Shown here in pieces: positions 6,838 through 13,299 of a stretch of DNA of 13,299 nt. Origin of the DNA: Pseudomonadota bacterium (lineage in GTDB: Bacteria; Pseudomonadota; Gammaproteobacteria; Enterobacterales; Enterobacteriaceae). The DNA lies in assembly GCA_023425455.1 (NCBI GenBank), contig JAFACP010000059.1, positions 1 to 13,299 of the forward strand. The letters run 5' to 3'. How positions within the stretch are numbered: the first letter of the stretch is position 1; the number at the start of each line of letters is the position of its first letter. The translations under genes were made by a program, and so were the position numbers. Below the pieces are notes generated by a model. It did no database searches and was not told the origin of the DNA. It saw only the letters and a list, made by a program, of their open reading frames with translations.

Positions 6838-8205
6838 TTATTTTTTCACCGCTTCGCCATCCTGCCAGGCTTTTTGCAGGGCTGGCCAGTAGTCGCGGTT
6901 GGCTTCAATCATCTCATCGAGGATCGCTTTCGCGTGCTCCATGGTCGGCATGGTCCGGTTGAGGGTAAACGCCTGCAGCGCTTTCTCGTAGCTGCCCTCA
7001 ATGGTCGCTTCCACCAGCAGTTGTTCAGAGGCGAGCTGCTGCTGCAGCAAGGTCTGATGGAACAGCGGAACCTGGCCCACGCGCACTGGCTCAGGTCCGT
7101 CGGCGGTGATATACGCCGGCACCTCCACCACCGCGTCGTAGGGCAGGTTGGTAATCGCGCCGCGGTTCTCTACCATCACCAGATGGCGTTGACGCAGATT
7201 GAAGGCCAGCGAGCAGGCGACATCGACGATAAACTCTCCGTGCACGCCAACGTGGAAGGCATCCGGCAAAATACCGGTCTGCTTATAGGCATCTGCGGCG
7301 GCAAACAGCTTTTTCTCACGCCCGTCTATCACTTCGTTGGCGCGGGTGTACTCCGGGTTCTGATGCGCCACAATCTGGTTCGGCATCAGGTAGTACTGCA
7401 GATATGGGTTCGGCAGGTACGCCGGGAAGTTATCCATAATCGGCTTGATATTGCGCCAGGTTTTCACCCACGACGGATCCGAATGCTGCGGATCGGTTTT
7501 TGCCGCATCTTCCGTCAGCAGCCCAAACCTGGCGATATGGCGACGCAGCTCCGGCAGCCTGTCCTCACCGTCGACCACCACGCGGGTAAACCAGCCGAAA
7601 TGGTTGAGGCCAAAGTAATCGACCTCCAGCTTATGACGATCCACGCCGAGGATCGCGCCCATGTTGCGCATCGCGGCGACGGGCATATCGCAGATATTCA
7701 ACACCCGCGCGTTTGGCCGCAGACGACGCACGCCCTCGGCGACGATCGCCGCCGGGTTAGAGTAGTTAACGATCCACGCTTTTTGATGCGCGTAACGCGC
7801 CACCCGATCGATAAGCTCGACCATCGGCAGGATCGTGCGAAGACCGTACGCCAGCCCGCCGGGACCGCAGGTTTCCTGGCCGATAACGCCGTGACGCAGC
7901 GGGATCTTCTCATCCTGTTCGCGCATCTTATACTGGCCGACGCGCATCTGGGCAAAGATGAAGTGCGCGCCGCTGAAGGCCACTTCCGGATCGGTGGTGA
8001 CCGTAAATTTGATGTGCTGGCTGTGGTCACGGATGACCTTCTCCACGACGGGCGCAATGGTGTTCTGACGCGCCTCGTCGATGTCATAAAGGCGAATTTC
8101 GGCCAGCGGGAAATCCTGCAGGCGAACCATCAGGCTTTTCACAATACCCGGCGTGTAGGTGCTGCCGCCGCCGGCAATAGAGAGAATAAACGGGGGTGTA
8201 AACAT
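6838..8205 (-). CDS. GH4-family 6-phospho-alpha-glucosidase
   Basis: This 455-residue protein is a glycoside hydrolase of family 4, the NAD+- and metal-dependent enzymes that cleave phosphorylated disaccharides by an oxidation-elimination mechanism. The N-terminal Rossmann motif is IAGGGSTYTPG (10-20). The metal-binding Cys and His are Cys172 in CDMP (172-175) and His202 in NHFGW (201-205). CDMP is the form characteristic of 6-phospho-alpha-glucosidases such as GlvA and AglB; beta-specific members have CNxP. GQETCGPGG (109-117) and NYSNPAAIVAE (147-157) are also family words. The C-terminus runs about 15 residues beyond the usual 440. An AGGAG site six bases upstream of the ATG lies in the 12-base gap after the permease stop, so the two genes form an operon. 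Substrates of relatives include maltose-6'-phosphate and phosphates of sucrose isomers; the substrate here is not determined. Confidence 0.94.
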   Translation of the reverse strand: MFTPPFILSIAGGGSTYTPGIVKSLMVRLQDFPLAEIRLYDIDEARQNTIAPVVEKVIRDHSQHIKFTVTTDPEVAFSGAHFIFAQMRVGQYKMREQDEKIPLRHGVIGQETCGPGGLAYGLRTILPMVELIDRVARYAHQKAWIVNYSNPAAIVAEGVRRLRPNARVLNICDMPVAAMRNMGAILGVDRHKLEVDYFGLNHFGWFTRVVVDGEDRLPELRRHIARFGLLTEDAAKTDPQHSDPSWVKTWRNIKPIMDNFPAYLPNPYLQYYLMPNQIVAHQNPEYTRANEVIDGREKKLFAAADAYKQTGILPDAFHVGVHGEFIVDVACSLAFNLRQRHLVMVENRGAITNLPYDAVVEVPAYITADGPEPVRVGQVPLFHQTLLQQQLASEQLLVEATIEGSYEKALQAFTLNRTMPTMEHAKAILDEMIEANRDYWPALQKAWQDGEAVKK

Positions 8206-8217
8206 CTTTAGCTCCTG

Positions 8218-9762
8218 TCAGAGAAACGTCTCAACGGCTTCTCGCATTTTTTTAACGTGCAGCCCGTAGACCACCTGAACGTTGTTACCTTGTTTGATAA
8301 TCCCTTTCGCGCCGGTCGCCCTGAGCCCCGGTTCGTCAACGATGGCGACATCCCTGACCGTGACGCGCAGGCGGGTATAGCAGTTATCCACCACTTCAAT
8401 GTTTTCACGTCCGCCCAGCCCTTTGACGATCGACTGGCCCATCGCCGCGTGATTCCCTTTCGCCTGGTACTCTTGCTTGCTGTAAAGGCGTGTCTCCTGC
8501 TCCTCATCCTCCCGGCCCGGCGTCTTCATGTTGAAGCGCAGGATCAGGACGCGGAACACCACGAAGTAGAGCGCGGACATGATAAGCCCCACCACGATGT
8601 ACATCGGCCAGTTGGACTTCTCCGTGCCGAGCGGCAGGTTGTAGAGAATGAAGTCGATAATGCCGTTGGCGCCGATCGCGTGAACGCCCAGCAGCGAGAA
8701 CAGCATCATGCCGATACCGGTCAGCAGCGCATGCGCCACGAACAGCAATGGGGCGATAAACAGAAATGAGAACTCAATCGGTTCGGTGACGCCGACCAGC
8801 AGCGAGGTGAGCGCCGCCGGGATCAAAATCGCTTTGGCGGCGGCTTTGCGCTCTGGCCTGGCGGTCATATACATCGCCAGCGCAGCGGCAGGCAGGCCAA
8901 ACATTTTGCTGATGCCGCGCGCGTCCCAGACCACCGTGCTGCTGAGCTGCTTAACCTGCGGGCACGCCATCTCTGCGAAATAGATATTGCGTGCTCCCTG
9001 ATACGCCGTGCCGCAGACCTCCTGAGTACCGCCAAGCTCGGTATAGAGGAACGGGGTATAGACCAGATGGTGCAGGCCGGTCGGCACCAGAACGCGTTCC
9101 AAAAAGCCGTATATCGCCACACCGAACGGGCCGGAACCCTTAATGGCCAGCGCCAGGGCGCTGATGCCGTGCTGGGCGAAGGGCCATATTTCGCTCATCA
9201 GCACGCCAAGCAGCATGGCGACGGGCAGCATCACAATGGCGACGAAACAGTGGCCGGAATAAATCGCCATCGCCCCGTTAAACTGTACACCGGCGTATTT
9301 GTTGTACAGGTATCCGGAGAGCGCGCCGGTCAGGATCCCGGCAAACACGCCCATCTCCAGCACCTGAACGCCGAGCACCATGCTCTGCCCGGCCACTTTC
9401 ATCTGCCCGGCAGGCGCCAGCGCGCCCTGCAGCTGCAGGGTGACGTTCATGGCGTTGATAAACACCACAAAGGTCACCAGGCCAATCAGGGCGGCGTAGC
9501 CTTTGTCGCGGCTGGCGAGACCAATCGGAATGCCGACGGCAAACACCAGCGCCAGGTTAACCAGAATCGATACGGCAGATTTGGCGATCAGCTGACCGAC
9601 AGTCTGGATCAGGGGGTGACCAAGAAACGGCAGATACCCGGCAAGATTCCCGTTACCCAGAACGTTACCAAAGGCAATAAACAGACCGACTATCGGTAAG
9701 ATAAGTACCGGTCCGTACAATGATTTTCCGAAATTTTGTAGGGCGTTCACGGCTCGTTTCAT
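8218..9762 (-). CDS. PTS EIICB permease, alpha-glucoside/glucose family
   Basis: This 514-residue membrane protein imports and phosphorylates a sugar using the phosphotransferase system. The EIIC domain (about 1-410) has around nine or ten hydrophobic segments (for example 17-37, 63-82, 88-106, 128-150, 172-190, 310-325, 333-357, 386-406) and the conserved motif GVTEP (324-328). A charged linker (411-440) leads to an EIIB domain (about 441-514) with the phosphocysteine Cys461 in DNCYTRLRV. No EIIA domain is fused and none is encoded nearby, so EIIA-Glc (Crr) probably donates the phosphate, as for AglA and MalX-type permeases. The gene comes first in its operon, 12 bases before the GH4 gene, which points to an alpha-glucoside substrate. 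A GAGAG-like Shine-Dalgarno precedes the ATG. The exact sugar is not settled. Confidence 0.93.
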   Translation of the reverse strand: MKRAVNALQNFGKSLYGPVLILPIVGLFIAFGNVLGNGNLAGYLPFLGHPLIQTVGQLIAKSAVSILVNLALVFAVGIPIGLASRDKGYAALIGLVTFVVFINAMNVTLQLQGALAPAGQMKVAGQSMVLGVQVLEMGVFAGILTGALSGYLYNKYAGVQFNGAMAIYSGHCFVAIVMLPVAMLLGVLMSEIWPFAQHGISALALAIKGSGPFGVAIYGFLERVLVPTGLHHLVYTPFLYTELGGTQEVCGTAYQGARNIYFAEMACPQVKQLSSTVVWDARGISKMFGLPAAALAMYMTARPERKAAAKAILIPAALTSLLVGVTEPIEFSFLFIAPLLFVAHALLTGIGMMLFSLLGVHAIGANGIIDFILYNLPLGTEKSNWPMYIVVGLIMSALYFVVFRVLILRFNMKTPGREDEEQETRLYSKQEYQAKGNHAAMGQSIVKGLGGRENIEVVDNCYTRLRVTVRDVAIVDEPGLRATGAKGIIKQGNNVQVVYGLHVKKMREAVETFL

Positions 9763-9850
9763 GGCTATCTCTCTTCTATGAACCGCGCACTCAGGGTGCG
9801 TCTTGCGCCTAAAGCTAGCAGGTTGTGGGCAGACATTTCCATCTATCTTG

Positions 9851-9865
9851 TTGTTTTAAAAACAA
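9851..9865. promoter_or_regulatory. AT-rich inverted repeat, candidate operator
   Basis: TTGTTTT (9851-9857) and AAAACAA (9859-9865) are exact inverted repeats around one A. The site is about 89 bases upstream of the permease start, in the divergent region shared with yfhM. On the minus strand TAAAAC (9858-9853) could serve as a -10 element, with TTACCT (9881-9876) as a weak -35 seventeen bases away; this site would then cover the -10. The link to the RpiR protein is inference. Confidence 0.35.
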
Positions 9866-9874
9866 ATGACTGGG

Positions 9875-9892
9875 AAGGTAACATGTGACCTT
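9875..9892. promoter_or_regulatory. 18-bp near-perfect palindrome, candidate operator
   Basis: AAGGTAACATGTGACCTT is palindromic over 18 bp with a single mismatched pair (9880 with 9887). It lies about 25 bases from the AT-rich repeat, on the side away from the permease gene, and covers a possible weak -35 on the minus strand. Its length and symmetry suit binding by a dimeric regulator. It contains TGTGA, but no matching CRP second half-site follows at the right distance. The RpiR protein of this locus is the obvious candidate, but this is unproven. Confidence 0.4.
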
Positions 9893-9973
9893 TGACGCTG
9901 TGATCGGCGTAGCAGCGGTGGCGGTCAACGGCGCGCGTCAGTGTGAGGCGCTTTCCAGATTATGAAACGGGGC

Positions 9974-10002
9974 TTTTTGTATTAATGAAACTTGCGGATA
10001 AT
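9974..10002 (+). promoter_or_regulatory. Candidate yfhM promoter
   Basis: GATAAT (9997-10002) is a five-of-six match to the sigma-70 -10 hexamer. TTTTTG (9974-9979) sits 17 bases upstream as a poor -35. Transcription would start near 10009 and give a leader of about 40 bases before the yfhM ATG. The weak -35 means this is tentative. Confidence 0.4.
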
Positions 10003-10049
10003 ACTTAACCGGATGACGATCAACAGGCTCTTTGGGCCAGGGATAAAGG

Positions 10050-13000
10050 ATGAAACCGTTTCGTTTAGCCGCGATTTCGCTCGCGCTGCTCACCACCTTC
10101 ACGCTTGTCGGCTGCGATAACAGCGACGACAAACCTCAGGCCGCAACGCCTGCCGCCTCTTCGGCAACGGCGGCGAAAGCGCCGGAAAAACCGGACGCCG
10201 ATACGCTGGCGAAACTGGCCGCCAAAAGTCAGGGTCAGGCGCTGACGCTGCTGGACGCCTCAGAAGTGCAGCTCGATGGTGCCGCCACGCTGGTGCTAAC
10301 CTTCTCGACCCCGCTGTCTCCCGATCAGGATTTCGCCAAAACTGTCCACGTGGTGGATAAAAAAAGCGGCAAGGTGGACGGCGCATGGGAGCTTGCGCCG
10401 AATCTCAAAGAGCTGCGCCTGCGCCATCTGGAGCCTGCCCGTCATCTGGTCGTCACCGTTGAACGTGACCTGCAGGCGCTGAATAAAGCGACCTTTGGCA
10501 TTGATTACGAAAAAGCCCTAACCACCCGGGATATTGAGCCGACGGTTGGCTTTGCCAGCCGCGGCTCGCTGCTGCCGGGCAAGGTCGTTGAGGGGCTGCC
10601 GGTTATGGCGCTCAACGTCAACAACGTCGATGTCAATTTCTACCGCGTGAAGCCGGAATCGCTGGCGGCGTTCGTCAGCCAGTGGGAGTACCGTAACTCC
10701 CTGACCAACTGGGAGTCTGACACCCTGCTGAAGATGGCAGATCTGGTCTATACCGGGCGCTTTGATCTCAACCCGGCGCGCAACACCCGCGAAAAGCTGC
10801 TGCTGCCGCTGCGCGATATTAAACCGCTCCAGCAGTCTGGCGTGTATATCGCGGTGATGAACCCGGCCGGGCATTACAACTACAGCAATGCCGCCACGCT
10901 GTTTACCCTCAGTGATATTGGTCTCTCCGCGCACCGCTACCATAACCGTCTGGATATTTTCACCCAGAGCCTGGAAAACGGCGCGGCACAGGCGGGGATC
11001 GCCGTTACGCTGCTGAATGACAAAGGGCAACCCCTCGCCCAGGGGACCAGCGACGGCGACGGCCACGCGATGCTTGAGACCGATAAAAATGCGGCGTTAC
11101 TTCTGGCAAGCAAAGATGGCCAGACCACGCTGCTCGATCTGACGCTACCGGCGCTCGATCTGGCGGAGTTTGATATCGCCGGTAGCCCGGGCTACAGCAA
11201 GCAGTTCTTTATGTTTGGTCCGCGCGATCTCTATCGTCCGGGTGAGACGGTGATCCTCAACGGCCTGCTGCGTGACAGCGACGGCAAGCCGCTGGCGGCG
11301 CAGCCGGTGAAGCTTGATGTGCTGCGCCCGGATGGGCAGGTCGCCCGCACCGCCGTGGTTCAGCCAGAAAACGGTCTCTACCGTTTCAACTACCCGCTTG
11401 ACGGTGGGGCGCAGACCGGAATGTGGCATATTCGCGCCAACACCGGCGACAACCAGCAGCGGATGTGGGATTTCCATGTCGAAGACTTTATGCCCGAGCG
11501 GATGGCACTGAATATTCGCGGGCAACATGCGCCGGTCTCTCCGCAGGATGAGGTCAATTTTGCCGTGGTGGGCTACTACCTGTACGGCGCGCCGGCCAAT
11601 GGCAACAACCTGCAGGGCCAGCTGTTCCTGCGCCCGCTGCGGGAGGCCGTCAGCGCGCTGCCGGGCTTCCAGTTTGGCGATATTGCCGAAGAGAACCTGA
11701 GCCGCAGCCTGGATGAGGTCCAGCTGACGCTGGACGCTCAGGGGCGTGGCCAGATAGCCAGCGAAAGCCAGTGGCAGGGGGTGCACTCACCCGTGCAGCT
11801 GATCCTGCAGGCCAGCCTGCTGGAATCAGGCGGTCGTCCGGTTACGCGCCGCGCGGAACAGGCGATCTGGCCGGCGACCACGCTGCCGGGCATTCGCCCC
11901 CAGTTCGCCAGCAAAGCGGTCTATGACTACCGTACCGATACCACCGTCAACCAGCCGATGGTCGATGAAAACAGCAACGCCAGCTTTGACATCGTCTATG
12001 CCGACGCCAGCGGCGCGAAAAAGGCGATATCAGGGCTGCAGGTTCGCCTGATCCGCGAGCGCCGTGACTACTACTGGAACTGGTCGGAGAGCGACGGCTG
12101 GCAGTCGCAGTTCGATCAAAAAGATCTGACTGAGGGAGAGCAGACGCTGACCCTCAGCGAGGATGAAACGGGTAAGGTCACCTTCCCGGTGGAGTGGGGC
12201 TCTTATCGACTGGAGGTGAAAGCGCCGGACGATGCGGTCAGCAGCGTGCGCTTCTGGGCAGGCTACAGCTGGCAGGATAACAGCGACGGCAGCGGTGCCG
12301 CGCGTCCTGACCGGGTCATGCTGAAGATTGATAAACCGTCCTATCACCCAGGCGACACCATCCAGCTGCATATTGCGCCGCCGGCCGCCGGTAAAGGCTA
12401 TGCGATGATCGAGTCCAGCGACGGGCCGCTGTGGTGGAAAGAGATCGATGTCCCGGCCAACGGGCTGGATCTCTCTATTCCGGTGGATAAGGCCTGGGCA
12501 CGTCACGATCTCTATCTCAGTACGCTGGTGGTGCGCCCTGGCGATAAATCCAAATCGGCCACGCCAAAACGCGCGGTCGGGCTGCTGCACCTGCCGATGG
12601 GGGATGAGAATCGTCGCCTGAATATCGCTCTCGACAGCCCGCAAAAAATGCGGCCAAACCAGACGCTGTCGGTCAGGGTGAAAGCGAGCGTAAAAGAGGG
12701 GGCGCTGCCGCAGAAAGTGAACGTGCTGCTTTCGGCGGTGGACAGCGGTGTGCTGAACATTACCGACTACGTCACCCCGGATCCGTGGCAGGCGTTCTTT
12801 GGGCAGAAACGTTATGGTGCGGATATCTACGATATCTACGGCCAGGTCATTGAAGGACAAGGGCGGATGGCCGCACTGCGGTTTGGTGGCGATGGCGATG
12901 AACTCAAGCGCGGCGGTAAACCGCCGGTTAACCACGTGACGATTATCGCCCGCCAGGCGCAGCCGGTTGAGCTGGATGCCAACGGTGAGGGGACCATCCA

Positions 13001-13299
13001 CTTACCGATTGGCGATTTCAACGGTGAACTGCGTCTGATGGCGCAGGCGTGGACGCAGGAGGACTTCGGCAGCAGCGAGAGCAAGGTGGTTGTCGCCGCG
13101 CCAGTCATTACCGAGCTGAATACCCCGCGCTTCCTGGCCAGCGGTGACACTTCAAGGCTGACGCTGGATCTCACCAACCTGACCGATCGGCCGCAGACGC
13201 TGAACGTGGCACTGACCGCGAGCGGTAAACTGGCGCTGGAAGGCGCTCAGCCGCAGCCGGTTCAGCTGCCGCCAGGTGCCCGCAGCACGCTGTTTATTC
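10050..13299 (+). CDS. yfhM: YfhM, alpha-2-macroglobulin-like lipoprotein, 3'-truncated by window edge
   Basis: The open frame runs from ATG 10050 to the window edge, 1083 complete codons of a protein of about 1650 residues in E. coli (ECAM). It is a periplasmic protease inhibitor anchored by a lipid, thought to trap attacking proteases, with the peptidoglycan synthase PbpC usually encoded next. The signal peptide (1-21) ends in a lipobox LVGC with lipidated Cys22; Asp23 at the +2 position predicts retention in the inner membrane. A low-complexity Ala/Pro/Lys linker (about 28-50) follows, then tandem macroglobulin domains (for example KVVEGLPVMALNVNNVDVNF, FGPRDLYRPGETVILNGLLR). A flexible Gly-rich stretch from about residue 924 (GADIYDIYGQVIEGQGR, then GGDGDELKRGGKPP) is where a bait region would be expected. 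The thioester CLEQ motif lies beyond the window. AGGG at 10039-10042 is a suitable Shine-Dalgarno. Confidence 0.96.
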   Translation, partial: MKPFRLAAISLALLTTFTLVGCDNSDDKPQAATPAASSATAAKAPEKPDADTLAKLAAKSQGQALTLLDASEVQLDGAATLVLTFSTPLSPDQDFAKTVHVVDKKSGKVDGAWELAPNLKELRLRHLEPARHLVVTVERDLQALNKATFGIDYEKALTTRDIEPTVGFASRGSLLPGKVVEGLPVMALNVNNVDVNFYRVKPESLAAFVSQWEYRNSLTNWESDTLLKMADLVYTGRFDLNPARNTREKLLLPLRDIKPLQQSGVYIAVMNPAGHYNYSNAATLFTLSDIGLSAHRYHNRLDIFTQSLENGAAQAGIAVTLLNDKGQPLAQGTSDGDGHAMLETDKNAALLLASKDGQTTLLDLTLPALDLAEFDIAGSPGYSKQFFMFGPRDLYRPGETVILNGLLRDSDGKPLAAQPVKLDVLRPDGQVARTAVVQPENGLYRFNYPLDGGAQTGMWHIRANTGDNQQRMWDFHVEDFMPERMALNIRGQHAPVSPQDEVNFAVVGYYLYGAPANGNNLQGQLFLRPLREAVSALPGFQFGDIAEENLSRSLDEVQLTLDAQGRGQIASESQWQGVHSPVQLILQASLLESGGRPVTRRAEQAIWPATTLPGIRPQFASKAVYDYRTDTTVNQPMVDENSNASFDIVYADASGAKKAISGLQVRLIRERRDYYWNWSESDGWQSQFDQKDLTEGEQTLTLSEDETGKVTFPVEWGSYRLEVKAPDDAVSSVRFWAGYSWQDNSDGSGAARPDRVMLKIDKPSYHPGDTIQLHIAPPAAGKGYAMIESSDGPLWWKEIDVPANGLDLSIPVDKAWARHDLYLSTLVVRPGDKSKSATPKRAVGLLHLPMGDENRRLNIALDSPQKMRPNQTLSVRVKASVKEGALPQKVNVLLSAVDSGVLNITDYVTPDPWQAFFGQKRYGADIYDIYGQVIEGQGRMAALRFGGDGDELKRGGKPPVNHVTIIARQAQPVELDANGEGTIHLPIGDFNGELRLMAQAWTQEDFGSSESKVVVAAPVITELNTPRFLASGDTSRLTLDLTNLTDRPQTLNVALTASGKLALEGAQPQPVQLPPGARSTLFI

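Larger units (their letters stand above)
9763..10049. other. Divergent intergenic region between PTS gene and yfhM
   Basis: These 287 bases separate the divergent permease and yfhM genes and must hold both promoters. Besides the two palindromes, a small hairpin CGCAC/GTGCG (about 9786-9800) would lie in the 5' leader of the permease message. TGTGA half-sites occur at 9899-9903 and 9942-9946, each with a poor second half, so CRP control is possible but not demonstrated. No open reading frame of interest or RNA gene was recognised. 9763-9780 holds the permease Shine-Dalgarno region. Confidence 0.7.

Noticed and set aside
6874..8211. Long open frame (445 codons) on the plus strand opposite the GH4 gene
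   Set aside because: It mirrors the GH4 gene almost exactly, its product is rich in His, Arg and Gln with no recognisable domain, and GC-rich codon use produces such antisense frames. The GH4 protein has clear motifs.
9896..9957. CRP sites upstream of the PTS gene
   Set aside because: The TGTGA half-sites at 9899 and 9942 have second halves (TAGCA, TTCCA) matching only three of five bases, which is too weak to annotate as sites.
12822..12840. Tandem repeat of GATATCTAC in yfhM
   Set aside because: It encodes the conserved protein words DIYDIY also present in E. coli YfhM, so it is explained by the protein.
12030..13001. 323-codon open frame on the minus strand opposite yfhM
   Set aside because: The plus-strand frame here continues the YfhM protein without a break and matches E. 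coli YfhM. The antisense frame is a codon-bias artefact.
1..13299. CRISPR arrays, tRNA or rRNA genes, insertion sequences, phage genes
   Set aside because: No regularly spaced repeats, cloverleaf sequence, transposase or integrase frames, or attachment-site duplications were recognised around the sugar module.

Overview
The window is a chromosomal segment from a member of the Enterobacteriaceae. The isc-operon tail, pepB, sseB, sseA and yfhM all encode proteins that look close to full-length matches, as recalled from memory, to their Escherichia coli counterparts. The GC-rich codon use and a Klebsiella/Enterobacter-style REP element fit Enterobacter, Klebsiella or a close relative. The genus cannot be fixed from the sequence alone.

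Layout: positions 1-2779 (+) hold the distal part of the isc iron-sulfur cluster operon: hscB (5' end cut off by the window), hscA, fdx and iscX, closely packed. After a 180-base spacer with a hairpin comes pepB (2960-4246), then a REP-like inverted repeat, then sseB (4331-5107). A compact inverted repeat separates sseB from four genes on the minus strand. In transcription order these are an alpha-glucoside-type PTS permease EIICB (9762-8218), a GH4 6-phospho-alpha-glucosidase (8205-6838), the sulfurtransferase gene sseA (6748-5900) and an RpiR-family regulator (5900-5130). After a 287-base divergent intergenic region, yfhM, an alpha-2-macroglobulin-like lipoprotein, starts on the plus strand at 10050 and runs off the right edge.

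How the genes work together: HscB/HscA act on IscU-bound clusters, Fdx supplies electrons and IscX modulates IscS. The PTS permease would import and phosphorylate an alpha-glucoside and the GH4 enzyme would split the 6-phospho-product. The permease has no EIIA domain and probably borrows EIIA-Glc. The RpiR protein is the likely controller, and palindromes upstream of the permease gene are candidate operators.

Main point of interest: as I recall the E. coli order (sseB, sseA, yfhM with no sugar genes between), the sugar-utilisation module here is wrapped around the housekeeping gene sseA. The regulator start overlaps the sseA stop (TAATG). A 10-bp inverted repeat between the glucosidase and sseA could serve both as a terminator for the sugar genes and as the core of an sseA promoter, because its arms carry plausible -35 and -10 hexamers 17 bp apart. 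No CRISPR array, tRNA, rRNA, transposase or phage gene was seen.
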